A stretch of DNA of 38,888 nucleotides from Oscillospiraceae bacterium (GTDB taxonomy: Bacteria > Bacillota > Clostridia > Oscillospirales > Oscillospiraceae): contig JAAWBF010000059.1 of the NCBI GenBank assembly GCA_022792555.1, positions 1 through 38,888 of the forward strand. The letters run 5' to 3'. The position numbers and the translations under genes are program-made. Of this stretch, positions 30,928 to 38,888 are shown in pieces. The notes under the pieces are model-generated. The model was not told where the DNA came from, did no database searches, and saw only the letters and a list, made by a program, of their open reading frames with translations. Numbering within the stretch: the stretch's first letter is position 1; the number at the start of each line of letters is the position of its first letter.

Positions 30928-31604
30928 CCGTGCGCGGGGGATGGCGGCTTGTCCACCCCGGTTGGCGGGTGGAGGGAACTTTGCCGCCCGGACCGGCGGT
31001 TTTACTGGTCCACCATCAGAACCTGTTTGGTCCGGTATGCGCCGAGGCCCTGCTGCCGCGGGAACCACACCTCTGGGTCCTCCAGCCCTTCACCCGGCGG
31101 CAGGACTGCCGGAGACACTATCGGGATTACACCTTCTCAGTCCGCTGCGGCTGGCCGCGCCCCCTGGCCGCCCTGGCCGCTGGGGCCTGCTCTCTGGTGA
31201 TCCCGCCGCTGCTGTCCTCCCTTGGGGCGATCCCTGTCTGCCGGGGCAGACGGGAGATCCTGACCACCCTGGAGCTGTCCATGCAGGTCCTCAACCGCGG
31301 AGAACAGGTACTCCTATGTCCCGATCTGGACTATTCCGATGGCACACCCGTCCTAGGGCCCCTGTATACCGGCTTCCTCCACCTGGAAAAGGCATGGTTC
31401 CGGCGGCATCGCACCCACCTGCCCTTTGTTCCCCTCTATTGCAGCAGAAAAAGACGGCAGCTGGTCATCGGCCCGGCGGTGTGTTTCTCCGGTACCCTCC
31501 CCTTTGTTCAAGAGCGCTCCCAGATCGCCCAGGCGCTTCGGGACCGGATCAACGCCATGGGAATCGCCTGCGGAGATATTCCGCAGCGCCCCACACAGCC
31601 GTAA
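30897..31604 (+). CDS. Lysophospholipid acyltransferase-like protein lacking the usual Asp
   Basis: A 235-residue protein of the PlsC/LPLAT-like group by layout: LPPGPAVLLVHHQNLFGPVC near the N-terminus, a hydrophobic stretch LAALAAGACSLVIPPLLSSL, GAIPVCRGRREIL, and THLPFVPLYC. The catalytic HX4D box is expected at the first motif, but HHQNLFG has Gly, not Asp, at the Asp position. Thus either the family assignment is loose, or this is a subfamily that works differently, or it is inactive. It overlaps the GT2-GtrA gene, which suggests a shared role in lipid-linked glycan or glycolipid synthesis. AAGGAGG precedes ATG 30897. A perfect terminator follows. Confidence 0.65.
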   Translation: MDRIFGPLGLTVRGGWRLVHPGWRVEGTLPPGPAVLLVHHQNLFGPVCAEALLPREPHLWVLQPFTRRQDCRRHYRDYTFSVRCGWPRPLAALAAGACSLVIPPLLSSLGAIPVCRGRREILTTLELSMQVLNRGEQVLLCPDLDYSDGTPVLGPLYTGFLHLEKAWFRRHRTHLPFVPLYCSRKRRQLVIGPAVCFSGTLPFVQERSQIAQALRDRINAMGIACGDIPQRPTQP

Positions 31605-31614
31605 AAATATGATA

Positions 31615-31659
31615 TGAGCCGTATTTCCCCGTTACCCAGGGAAATACGGCTCAAGCTTT
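31615..31659. terminator. Strong rho-independent terminator
   Basis: A perfect 15-base stem TGAGCCGTATTTCCC (31615-31629) / GGGAAATACGGCTCA (31639-31653), 9-base loop, followed by AGCTTTTT. It ends the glycosyltransferase-acyltransferase unit. Confidence 0.9.
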
Positions 31660-31669
31660 TTCGTGAACG

Positions 31670-31736
31670 TTAGACCTTGTTTGATAATTGGCAATATGAC
31701 GAATGGCGAGGAATTTTTTTGTCAGACAAGGCCTAA
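31670..31736. repeat. 67-bp palindromic element, family 3
   Basis: TTAGACCTTGTTTGA (31670-31684) pairs with TCAGACAAGGCCTAA (31722-31736) apart from two mismatches; the middle holds GGCAATATGACGAATGGCGA and a T-run. It lies between convergent units (6 bases before the proA stop) and has no coding capacity. Only one copy is seen here, so a repeat nature is inferred from its form. Confidence 0.5.
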
Positions 31737-31742
31737 TATCAG

Positions 31743-32990
31743 CTATCGGATCTGTCCAGTGCCGTAGATGATAAACTTAGAGCTGGTCAGCTCCTCCAGG
31801 CCCATGGGGCCGCGGGCGTGGAGCTTTTGGGTGGAGATGCCGATCTCAGCCCCCAGGCCGAACTCGCCGCCGTCTGTGAAGCGGGTGGAGGCATTGACAT
31901 AGACCGCCGCCGCGTCCACCTCGTCCAGAAAGCGCTGGGCGGTGAAGTAATCCCCCGTCACAATCGCCTCGGAGTGGCCAGAACCGTGGGTATTGATAAA
32001 ATCAATGGCCTCGTCCGGGCCGGCCACTACTTTGGCGGCCAGGATATAGTCCCCAAACTCGGTGTCCCAGTCACTGTCTGCAGCAGGTCTGGCGCGATCC
32101 CCTAAGATGGCCTGGGTCTCGGAGCAGCCCCGCACCTCCACATCGTGCTGTTCTAGCTGTGCCCAGGCCAGAGGCCAAAAGTCTTTCGCGACAGCCCGGT
32201 CCACCAAAACGCACTCGGCGGCGTTGCACACCGAGGGGCGGGAGCATTTGGCGTTGCAGAGGATCTGAGCGGCCATATGGAGATCGGCCTTCTCGTGGAC
32301 ATAGATATGACACACCCCCACGCCGGTCTGAATCACCGGCACATGGGCCTGCTCTACCACCGAGCGGATCAGTCCCGCTCCCCCGCGGGGGATGAGGACA
32401 TCCAGATAGCCTGTCAGATTCATCAATTCTGCGGCGCTCTCCCGGCTGGTGTCCTGGACTAGACTGACACAGGACCGGGGCAGGCCGGTCTCCTCCAGGG
32501 CGTCCTGTAAAATGGAGACAAAGACTTGATTGGAGTGGAACGCCTCCCGGCCTCCCCGCAGAATCACCGCATTCCCAGCCTTGAGGCAGAGGACGGCGGC
32601 ATCTACCGTGACGTTGGGCCGGGCCTCGTAGATAATGCCGATAACCCCCAGGGGGACCCGTTTCCGGCCAATGATAAGGCCGTTGGGCTGGGTCTCCATC
32701 CGGGTGACAATCCCGGTGGGATCGGGGAGGGCCTTGACCTGCCGTACCCCGGCAGCAATTCCGGCGATCCGGGCCGGGTCCAGAGCCAGCCGGTCCAGAA
32801 GGGCGGGGCGCATCTGGGCGGAGCGGGCGGCCTCCATGTCTCCGGCATTAGCGGCCAGGATCTCGTCCATCCGCCCCTCCAGGGCAGCGGCGATGGCCTC
32901 CAGCGCGGCATCCTTTTTGGCGGTGCCGGCGACGGCCAGAATCCGTCCGGCCCGGCGGGCCTCCAGCCCCTGCTGCTCTAACTGTGTCAT
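31743..32990 (-). CDS. proA: Gamma-glutamyl phosphate reductase
   Basis: A 415-residue NADPH-dependent reductase that converts gamma-glutamyl phosphate to glutamate semialdehyde, the second step of proline synthesis. It has the aldehyde-dehydrogenase fold with the ProA features KRVPLGVIGIIYEARPNVTVD, CLKAGNAVILRGGREA, catalytic Cys C255 in KCSRPSVCNAAEC, and the late STRFTDGGEFGLGAEIGIST. Length is exactly as usual (about 415-420). Its ATG overlaps the proB stop (ATGA), so the two are translated together. proC is not in the window. Confidence 0.97.
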   Translation of the reverse strand: MTQLEQQGLEARRAGRILAVAGTAKKDAALEAIAAALEGRMDEILAANAGDMEAARSAQMRPALLDRLALDPARIAGIAAGVRQVKALPDPTGIVTRMETQPNGLIIGRKRVPLGVIGIIYEARPNVTVDAAVLCLKAGNAVILRGGREAFHSNQVFVSILQDALEETGLPRSCVSLVQDTSRESAAELMNLTGYLDVLIPRGGAGLIRSVVEQAHVPVIQTGVGVCHIYVHEKADLHMAAQILCNAKCSRPSVCNAAECVLVDRAVAKDFWPLAWAQLEQHDVEVRGCSETQAILGDRARPAADSDWDTEFGDYILAAKVVAGPDEAIDFINTHGSGHSEAIVTGDYFTAQRFLDEVDAAAVYVNASTRFTDGGEFGLGAEIGISTQKLHARGPMGLEELTSSKFIIYGTGQIR

Positions 32991-33826
32991 TGCAATTCCC
33001 CTTTCTGCCTGCCGATAAACCGTGTGCCGATGTCCTCTCCCGCTACAATACCGTAGAGATCCTCCATCCGGGCGCCATTGGCAATGACCATGTCGATCCC
33101 GGCCTCCATGGCCAGCTCGGCGGCGTTGAGCTTGGTAGCCATGCCGCCCGTCCCACGCCAGGTCCCCGCACCCCCAGCCATGGCCCGCAGGGCGGGGGTG
33201 ACGGTGGTGACGGTATGGATGAGCTTGGCCTTCGGATTTTGCCTGGGGTCGGCGTCATAGAGCCCGTCGATGTCGCTGAACAGAACCAGCAGATCGGCCC
33301 TCACCAGCCGGGCCACCATGGCCGAGAGGGTGTCGTTGTCCCCCAGGACCTTACAGCGGCCCGTCTCGATCTCCGCGGAGGAGACCGAGTCGTTCTCGTT
33401 GACCACCGGGATCACTCCCAGCTCCAGCAGGGAGGTGAAGGTATTGCGCAGGTGCTCCGCCCGGACCTGGGAGTCCACGTCCTCTCCAGACAGGAGGATT
33501 TGGGCCACTGTCCGGTTGTATTCGCTGAACAGTTTGTCGTATATGTGCATCATGGTACACTGTCCCACGGCGGCTGCGGCCTGCTTCATCCGCAGCAGGC
33601 TGGGCCGGGCCTCCAGGCGCAGCTTGGCAGTGCCAATGCCGATGGCCCCCGAAGAGACCAGAATGACCTCGTGCCCCATCCCCTTGAGGTCGGCCAGGGT
33701 CCGGGTCAGGCGTTCCATGTTCTGTAGATTCAAGCTGCCGCGCGTCCGGGTGAGGGTGGAGGTTCCCACCTTTACCACAAGCCGCAGCCGTGCCGTATCC
33801 TGCTCCAAGTGTGTCACACTCCCCAT
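32987..33826 (-). CDS. proB: Glutamate 5-kinase without PUA domain
   Basis: About 279 residues; phosphorylates glutamate in the first step of proline synthesis. The amino-acid kinase fold is shown by VVKVGTSTLTRTRG, VILVSSGAIGIG, NENDSVSSAEIE, and DIDGLYDADPRQNPKAKLI followed by GTGGMATKLNAAELAM. It ends soon after RFIGRQKGE, so the C-terminal PUA domain of the longer (~370-residue) form is absent, as in many Gram-positives. The start is uncertain: ATG 33826 is used, but the nearest purine-rich sequence GGGGGAG lies in a hairpin 12 bases upstream, and TTG 33808 after GGGGAG is possible. Feedback inhibition by proline is typical of the family. No T-box was recognised upstream. Confidence 0.92.
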   Translation of the reverse strand: MGSVTHLEQDTARLRLVVKVGTSTLTRTRGSLNLQNMERLTRTLADLKGMGHEVILVSSGAIGIGTAKLRLEARPSLLRMKQAAAAVGQCTMMHIYDKLFSEYNRTVAQILLSGEDVDSQVRAEHLRNTFTSLLELGVIPVVNENDSVSSAEIETGRCKVLGDNDTLSAMVARLVRADLLVLFSDIDGLYDADPRQNPKAKLIHTVTTVTPALRAMAGGAGTWRGTGGMATKLNAAELAMEAGIDMVIANGARMEDLYGIVAGEDIGTRFIGRQKGELQ

Positions 33827-33922
33827 CCAAGAGCCTGTCTCCCCCTCAGGGGAGAAGCTGTTTTCTGCGCCTCCTGATTGTACGGAGCCATGCAAGTTAC
33901 ATACTATGGCGTACTTTTGACC

Positions 33923-33951
33923 AGTATAGCATAAAGGTTCCATATGGGAAA
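33923..33951 (-). promoter_or_regulatory. Extended -10 promoter for proBA
   Basis: On the minus strand TGCTATACT (33931-33923) is an extended -10; a weak TTTCCC (33951-33946) stands 17 bases before TATACT. The leader to the proB start is about 90 bases and carries TCTCCCC-tga-GGGGGAGA just before the start codon. Confidence 0.6.
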
Positions 33952-34165
33952 GTGCGAATTTTACCCGCAGAGAAAGAAAATTTAGGGGGTAATGGGCGGA
34001 ATGTGGTATAAAAGCCTGAAAAAGACGCGGCAAAATTGTACAAAAACACGATTCTTCTCTTTTCTATGAAAAAATATTAAACTCTACAGTGTGTTAATTT
34101 TACCCGCTTTTTTGTCTGGACAGGCTTAAAAGGGAAGATTTGTGGACATTTCGACTGTTTTGCGG

Positions 34166-34194
34166 TTGAAATTCTTGCAGATTTGGAGTACAAT
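34166..34194 (+). promoter_or_regulatory. Sigma-A promoter of the glycolytic operon
   Basis: TTGAAA (34166-34171), exactly 17 bases, TACAAT (34189-34194), about 100 bases before the pgk ATG. It is one of the best promoter matches in the window. Confidence 0.75.
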
Positions 34195-34292
34195 ATGGCC
34201 CGTCAAATACCCTGTTTTCCGCCGGGGTCTGTGCAGCGGTTCTGTGTGCCGCAGTGCAGGACAGAACCAGTCCAGTAGAAGGGAGCTTTCCG

Positions 34293-35483
34293 ATGAACTA
34301 CAACAAGAAAACCGTAAAGGACATCGAGGTCAAAGGCAAGAAGGTTTTACTCCGCTGTGATTTTAACGTTCCCCAGGAGAAGGCCACCGGCGCTATCACC
34401 GATGATAAGCGTATCGTAGCCGCCCTGCCCACCATTCAATACCTGCTTTCTCAGGGGGCTGCGGTGATCGCCTGTTCTCACCTGGGCAAGCCCAAGGGGC
34501 CCGATCCCGTGTTCAGCCTGACCCCGGTGGCCAAGCGCCTGAGTGAGCTGCTGGGTCAGCCCGTAGAGATGGCCGCCGATGTGGTTGGCCCCGATGCCCA
34601 GGCCAAGGCAGCCGCCCTCCAGCCAGGCCAGATCATGCTGCTGGAGAATACCCGTTTCGAGCCAGGTGAGACTAAGAACGACCCCGCTCTGGCCAAGGCC
34701 ATGGCAGGTCTGGCTGAGGTCTATGTCTCTGACGCTTTCGGGTCAGTCCATCGGGCCCACGCCTCTACCGCCGGAGTGGCGGACTACCTGCCCGCCGTGT
34801 CCGGCTTCCTCATCGCCAAGGAGCTGGAGATCATGGGCGGCGCCCTGGCTAATCCCAAGCGGCCTCTTGTGGCCATCTTGGGCGGTGCCAAGGTCTCCTC
34901 TAAGATCGGCGTTATCAACCACCTGCTGGACATTGCCGACACCATCATCGTGGGGGGCGGCATGACCTACACCTTCATCAAGGCCATGGGCGGCAGCGTG
35001 GGGACCTCCCTGCTGGAGCCGGATTGGCTGGATTACTGCCGGGATATGGTGGCCAAGGCCAAGGAGAAAGGCGTTCAGCTCCTGCTGCCTGAGGATACGG
35101 TCTGTGCCGCCGAGTTCTCCGCCGACGCCGCACCTGAGCTGGTAGATACCATGGCAATCCCAGATAACCGCATGGGGATGGACATCGGACCCAAGACAGT
35201 GGCCCGCTTTTCCGATGCGGTGAAGGACGCTGGAACCGTGATCTGGAACGGCCCAATGGGCGTCTTTGAGTTCCCCGCCTTTGCCGAGGGGACCCGCGCA
35301 GTGGCTAAGGCCCTGGCGGACACCAACGCCATTACCATTGTGGGCGGCGGCGACAGCGCCGCGGCGGTGGCCCAGCTGGGCTTTGCCGATCAGATGACCC
35401 ACATCTCTACGGGCGGCGGCGCCTCCCTGGAGTTCCTGGAGGGGAAAGCCCTGCCCGGTGTCACCTGCCTAATGGATGCCTAG
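34293..35483 (+). CDS. pgk: Phosphoglycerate kinase
   Basis: A 396-residue cytosolic kinase making ATP from 1,3-bisphosphoglycerate. Motifs include [11 protein letters not shown] with the substrate-binding Arg and Asp, [52 protein letters not shown], and the nucleotide-site ending [19 protein letters not shown]. Length is normal. ATG 34293 follows GGGAGCTTTCCG; an in-frame ATG at 34254 would add 13 non-conserved residues. It is the first gene of a pgk-tpiA-gpmI-eno run, the usual lower-glycolysis order, but gap is not adjacent. Confidence 0.97.
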   Translation: MNYNKKTVKDIEVKGKKVLLRCDFNVPQEKATGAITDDKRIVAALPTIQYLLSQGAAVIACSHLGKPKGPDPVFSLTPVAKRLSELLGQPVEMAADVVGPDAQAKAAALQPGQIMLLENTRFEPGETKNDPALAKAMAGLAEVYVSDAFGSVHRAHASTAGVADYLPAVSGFLIAKELEIMGGALANPKRPLVAILGGAKVSSKIGVINHLLDIADTIIVGGGMTYTFIKAMGGSVGTSLLEPDWLDYCRDMVAKAKEKGVQLLLPEDTVCAAEFSADAAPELVDTMAIPDNRMGMDIGPKTVARFSDAVKDAGTVIWNGPMGVFEFPAFAEGTRAVAKALADTNAITIVGGGDSAAAVAQLGFADQMTHISTGGGASLEFLEGKALPGVTCLMDA

Positions 35484-35500
35484 GAGTTCTCCTATGGATA

Positions 35501-35532
35501 CTGTCTCCACCCCTTCTCCGGGGGTGATACAG
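35501..35532 (+). other. Hairpin after pgk
   Basis: CTGT ... CACCCC-ttctccg-GGGGTG ... ACAG forms an interrupted stem starting 17 bases after the pgk stop. There is no T-run, so it is more likely an mRNA-stability or attenuating structure than a full terminator. The sequence ATACAGGTTCT at its right side matches the right end of the 164-bp element at 5806-5815, possibly by chance. Confidence 0.4.
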
Positions 35533-35590
35533 GTTCTAAGAACTGCTGTCATACCACAGTACAGCTTGCGATAGAAAGGACGGAACAGCT

Positions 35591-36364
35591 TTGAACCGCA
35601 GATACAGAAAGACCATCATCGCCGGAAACTGGAAGATGAATAAAACACTCTCGGAGACGCGGGCCTTTGCCGAAGAGCTCAAGCCCCTGCTGGGCAAGCC
35701 CAAGTGGTGCGAGGTAGTTTTGTGCGTCCCCTATGTTACCATTCCCGCCGCTGTGCGGATGTTTAAGGAGTGCCGGGTGGCCATCGGGGCGGAGAACTGC
35801 CACTATGAGGCCAACGGCGCTTACACCGGCGAGGTGTCTGCCGAGATGCTCAAGGAGCTGGGGGTCAAATACGTCATCATTGGCCACTCTGAGCGCCGCC
35901 AGTACTACAACGAGACCGACTTCACGGTCAACAAGAAGGTCCACGCCGCCCTGGAGGCCGGTCTCTATCCCATCGTCTGCGTGGGCGAGAGCCTGGAGCA
36001 GCGGGAGCTGGGGGTCACCACGGATCTGATCTCCTACCAGGTCAAGGCCGCACTGGCCGGAGTCCCTGCTGAGAAGATGCGCCATATGGTCATCGCCTAT
36101 GAGCCCCTGTGGGCCATTGGCACGGGCCGCACCGCCACCGCCGAGCAGGCCGGGGAGGTCTGTGAGTTCATCCGCGCTTTGATCCGTAAGCTCTATGGCG
36201 CACGGGTGGCCCGGTCCGTCACCATCCAGTACGGCGGCTCCATGAATGCCAAAAACGCCCATGAGCTCCTCTCCCAGCCCGATGTAGATGGCGGCCTCAT
36301 TGGCGGGGCTTCTCTGAAAGCCCCTGATTTTGTCCAGATTGTCCATGCGGCCAATCAAGACTGA
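35591..36364 (+). CDS. tpiA: Triosephosphate isomerase
   Basis: A 257-residue TIM barrel that interconverts dihydroxyacetone phosphate and glyceraldehyde 3-phosphate. Catalytic residues are all visible: IIAGNWKMNKT with N13 and K15, VIIGHSERRQYY with H99, and IAYEPLWAIGTGR with E171; phosphate loop residues lie in QYGGSMNAKNAHE and GGLIGGASL. The start is TTG 35591 (after AAAGGACGGAACAGC); the only other codons fit poorly. gpmI starts 16 bases after its stop. Confidence 0.97.
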   Translation: MNRRYRKTIIAGNWKMNKTLSETRAFAEELKPLLGKPKWCEVVLCVPYVTIPAAVRMFKECRVAIGAENCHYEANGAYTGEVSAEMLKELGVKYVIIGHSERRQYYNETDFTVNKKVHAALEAGLYPIVCVGESLEQRELGVTTDLISYQVKAALAGVPAEKMRHMVIAYEPLWAIGTGRTATAEQAGEVCEFIRALIRKLYGARVARSVTIQYGGSMNAKNAHELLSQPDVDGGLIGGASLKAPDFVQIVHAANQD

Positions 36365-36380
36365 GGACTGAGGTTAGAAC

Positions 36381-37898
36381 ATGAGTAAAACACCGACAAC
36401 GCTGATCATTATGGACGGCTTTGGCCTACGGGACGCTGAGGAGGGCAATGCCGTCAAAAATGCCCGAACCCCCCATCTGGACCGGATTTTTGCCGAAAAT
36501 CCCGGCTGCCGTCTGTCGGCCTCCGGCCTGGATGTGGGCCTGCCCGATGGACAGATGGGCAACAGTGAGGTAGGCCACACCAACATCGGTGCGGGCCGTG
36601 TAGTCTTCCAGGACCTGCCCCGGATCTCCAAGGCCATTGACGACGGGACCTTCTTCCAAAATGAGGCCTACGCCGCCGCCATGGACCACTGTAGGGAAAA
36701 GGGCAGTGCCCTCCACCTGATGGGCCTGCTGTCCGACGGCGGCGTCCACAGCCACAACACCCACCTGTACGCCCTGCTGCGTATGGCCAAGGAGCGGGGC
36801 TTGAGCAGTGTCTATATCCACTGCTTCTTAGATGGCCGGGACGTGCCCCCTTCTTCCGGCAAGGACTTTGTAGCCGCCCTGGCCCAGCAGTGCAGTCAGA
36901 TCGGCGTGGGCCGGATCACCACGATCATGGGCCGCTTTTACGCCATGGACCGGGATAAGCGCTGGGACCGGGTCCAGCGGGCCTATGACGCCATGGCCTG
37001 CGGAGAGGCGCCCTTCCACGCCGACCCGGTGGAGGCCGTCCAGGCGTCCTATGACACGCAGGTTACCGATGAGTTTATGGAGCCTGTGGTCTGTGTCAAG
37101 GACGCCGCCGTCAACCCGGACGACGCCATCATCTTCCTAAACTTCCGCCCTGACCGGGCCAGGGAGATCACCCGCTGCTTTGTAGACCCGGATTTTAACG
37201 ATGTCACCCGCAAGCGCGGCTTCCTGCCAGTCCACTATGTCTGCACGACAGAGTACGACGCCACCATGCCCAATGTGTCCATTGCCTTCCCCCATACCGA
37301 GCTGACCAATACCTTTGGGGAGTATATCAGCCAGCTGGGCCTGACCCAGCTGCGGATCGCTGAGACGGAGAAGTACGCCCATGTGACCTTCTTCTTCAAC
37401 GGCGGCCAGGAGAAGGTCTTCCCCGGCGAGGATCGGGCCCTGATCCCCTCCCCCAAGGTCCCCACCTATGATATGAAGCCCGATATGAGCGCCAGTGAAG
37501 TGGCGGAAGAGGCTGTCAAGCGCATTGAGAGCGGGGCCTATGATGTCATCATCCTGAACTACGCCAACTGCGATATGGTGGGCCATACCGGCGTGTATGA
37601 GGCCGCCCGCCTGGCGGTAGAGACGGTGGATGAGTGCGTGGCCAAGGTGGTGGAGGCCACCGGCAAGATGGGCGGGGTCAGCCTCATCACCGCTGACCAC
37701 GGCAACGCCGAGCGGATGCTGGAGGACGACGGCAAAACCCCCTTTACCGCCCACACCACCAACCTGGTCCCCTTCTATATCGTGGGGGCCGACGTGAAGC
37801 TGCGGGATGGCCGTCTGGCCGACATCGCCCCTACCATGCTGGACCTGATGGGCCTGAAAAAGCCCCAGGAGATGGACGGGGAGACCTTAATTCTCTAA
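36381..37898 (+). CDS. gpmI: 2,3-bisphosphoglycerate-independent phosphoglycerate mutase
   Basis: A 505-residue Mn-dependent mutase of the alkaline-phosphatase superfamily, converting 3- to 2-phosphoglycerate. The metal site begins [11 protein letters not shown]; the nucleophile is S62 in [16 protein letters not shown]; further signatures are [56 protein letters not shown] and ADHGNAERM. Length is standard (about 505-515). GAGGTTAGAAC precedes the ATG. It lies between tpiA and eno. Confidence 0.97.
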   Translation: MSKTPTTLIIMDGFGLRDAEEGNAVKNARTPHLDRIFAENPGCRLSASGLDVGLPDGQMGNSEVGHTNIGAGRVVFQDLPRISKAIDDGTFFQNEAYAAAMDHCREKGSALHLMGLLSDGGVHSHNTHLYALLRMAKERGLSSVYIHCFLDGRDVPPSSGKDFVAALAQQCSQIGVGRITTIMGRFYAMDRDKRWDRVQRAYDAMACGEAPFHADPVEAVQASYDTQVTDEFMEPVVCVKDAAVNPDDAIIFLNFRPDRAREITRCFVDPDFNDVTRKRGFLPVHYVCTTEYDATMPNVSIAFPHTELTNTFGEYISQLGLTQLRIAETEKYAHVTFFFNGGQEKVFPGEDRALIPSPKVPTYDMKPDMSASEVAEEAVKRIESGAYDVIILNYANCDMVGHTGVYEAARLAVETVDECVAKVVEATGKMGGVSLITADHGNAERMLEDDGKTPFTAHTTNLVPFYIVGADVKLRDGRLADIAPTMLDLMGLKKPQEMDGETLIL

Positions 37899-37974
37899 CG
37901 GCTGCGTATCGAAGCAGGGGCCGGCAAAACACTATAGTTCCACTTTTCTCACATTCGAAAGGAGTTTGATTCAA

Positions 37975-38888
37975 ATGAAGCAGATGCTTGAAATCGTATC
38001 CGTCCTGGGCCGCGAGATCCTGGACTCCCGCGGCAATCCCACCGTTGAGGTAGAGGTATGCCTGGATAACGGCGTAGTGGGCCGGGCTGCGGTGCCCTCC
38101 GGCGCTTCCACCGGCGTTCATGAGGCCTGCGAGCTGCGGGACGGCGATAAGGAGCGTTACCTGGGCAAGGGTGTGCTCAAGGCTGTGGAGAATGTCAACA
38201 CCGAGCTGGCCCAGTGCCTGGTTGGGATGAACGCACTGGATCAGCCCGCCATTGACAAGGCCATGATCGACCTGGACGGCACGCCCAACAAGGCCCGCCT
38301 GGGGGCTAACGCCATTCTGGGCGCCTCCCTGGCCTGTGCCAAGGCCGCTGCCGAGAGCCTGGGCCTCCCCCTGTACAACTATATCGGCGGGGTGAACGCC
38401 AAGACCCTGCCTGTCCCCATGATGAACATCCTCAACGGCGGTGCCCATGCCACCAACAACGTGGATATCCAGGAGTTTATGATCATGCCCGTAGGGGCTA
38501 AGTGCTGGAAGGGCGCCCTGCAAAAGTGCGCCGAGGTGTTCCACACCCTCAAGGTCGTCCTCAAGGAGAACGGTACCCCCGCCGCCGGCGTGGGTGACGA
38601 GGGCGGCTATGCCCCCAACCTCAAGAAGGATGAGGACGCCTTTAAGTGCATCGTGACTGCCATTGAGCGGGCGGGCTACAAGCCCGGCGAGGACTTCATG
38701 ATCGCCATCGATGCTGCCGTGTCCGACTGGTACAACCCTGAGACCGGCTGCTACGACCTGCCCAAGGCCAAGAAGACCATGACCAAGCAGCAGATGGTCA
38801 ATATGTGGAAGAAGTTCGCTGATACCTACCCCATCATCTCCATGGAGGACTGCATGGGTGAGGACGACATCGAGGGCTGGCAGATGCT
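37975..38888 (+). CDS. eno: Enolase, 3' end outside the window
   Basis: The first 304 codons of enolase, which makes phosphoenolpyruvate from 2-phosphoglycerate. Visible motifs are [88 protein letters not shown] and, near the cut, an Asp in FMIAIDAA and the metal Glu in [11 protein letters not shown]. It lacks the last third. ATG 37975 has GAAAGGAG 8 bases upstream. It is the fourth gene of the glycolytic run; the 76-base gap after gpmI has no strong hairpin. Confidence 0.96.
   Translation, partial: MKQMLEIVSVLGREILDSRGNPTVEVEVCLDNGVVGRAAVPSGASTGVHEACELRDGDKERYLGKGVLKAVENVNTELAQCLVGMNALDQPAIDKAMIDLDGTPNKARLGANAILGASLACAKAAAESLGLPLYNYIGGVNAKTLPVPMMNILNGGAHATNNVDIQEFMIMPVGAKCWKGALQKCAEVFHTLKVVLKENGTPAAGVGDEGGYAPNLKKDEDAFKCIVTAIERAGYKPGEDFMIAIDAAVSDWYNPETGCYDLPKAKKTMTKQQMVNMWKKFADTYPIISMEDCMGEDDIEGWQM

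Larger units (their letters stand above)
33827..34292. other. Divergent region between proB and pgk
   Basis: About 465 bases without a supportable gene. It contains the proBA leader and promoter (33827-33951), an AT-rich middle (33960-34130) with no recognised feature, and the pgk promoter (34166-34194) with a leader of about 90 bases. No gapA or central glycolytic regulator gene is present here. Confidence 0.55.

Noticed and set aside
33827-34292. T-box or other riboswitch before proBA or pgk
   Set aside because: No conserved T-box sequence, specifier stem or antiterminator was found; only a simple hairpin next to the proB start.
1-38888. tRNA, rRNA or transposase genes
   Set aside because: No T-loop/acceptor patterns, rRNA sequence or transposase domains were recognised on either strand by eye; a tRNAscan-SE or Infernal run would settle this.

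Overview
The window is a piece of chromosome from a high-GC, anaerobic, spore-forming member of the Clostridia. The Oscillospiraceae (Flavonifractor / Pseudoflavonifractor / Lawsonibacter-like gut bacteria) fit best. Grounds: GC-rich codon use with many TTG/GTG starts; sporulation genes (SpoIID, BofA with its usual partner YaaL, a Spo0A-type regulator); a minimal SufC-SufBD iron-sulfur pair; stand-alone molybdenum hydroxylase subunits; and lipoproteins, VanS/VanR-like kinases and DUF4358/DUF2508 proteins typical of that family. The lineage is inferred from gene content only. No rRNA, tRNA, CRISPR array, phage or transposase gene was found.

Layout. 1-2602: end of an XRE regulator, a GIY-YIG protein and a UvrD/PcrA-type helicase. 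2609-5653: a secreted DUF4358 protein (minus), an Imm51-type immunity protein, a SprT-like metalloprotein and a VanS-like kinase without a response regulator. 5862-9417: a translationally coupled trio, [2Fe-2S] subunit, molybdopterin subunit and MBL-fold hydrolase, with no FAD subunit. 9487-11849 (minus): a collagen-like surface protein and citrate synthase. 12053-14780: SpoIID, then an accessory patch with a SMI1/KNR4 protein, a beheaded lipoprotein remnant and the tail of a chemotaxis receptor. 14784-18657: a DUF4015 hydrolase, a MarR regulator, an XRE-membrane fusion and yaaL-bofA. 19101-21056 (minus): MocA-type molybdenum cofactor cytidylyltransferase and a hydantoinase. 21258-23932: PrsA-like foldase, small XRE regulator and a divergent Spo0A-family regulator. 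24116-26209: minimal Suf pair plus a thioesterase. 26334-31604: PspC protein, a complete two-component system, a GT2-GtrA fusion and an acyltransferase-like protein. 31743-33826 (minus): proB-proA. 34293-end: pgk-tpiA-gpmI-eno, with eno cut by the window edge.

How genes work together. The xanthine-dehydrogenase-like subunits, MocA and the hydantoinase point to anaerobic purine or other N-heterocycle use, although the two groups lie about 10 kb apart. Citrate synthase and ProBA connect to glutamate and proline synthesis. The last block is lower glycolysis. SpoIID, YaaL-BofA and possibly the Spo0A paralogue belong to sporulation.

The least expected layer is intergenic. At least three families of small non-coding palindromic elements sit between genes: a ~164-bp element present twice with internal blocks at identical offsets (5652-5815, 22441-22603); an 82-87-bp element present twice around a GC-rich hairpin (16037-16123, 23951-24032); and shorter hairpins or palindromes (18320, 27463, 29750, 31670). 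Two of them supply the stop codon of the gene they abut. I found no clear new multi-gene defence or biosynthetic system. The best candidates for something undescribed are these repeat families and the XRE/divergent Spo0A pair with its start-codon dyad.
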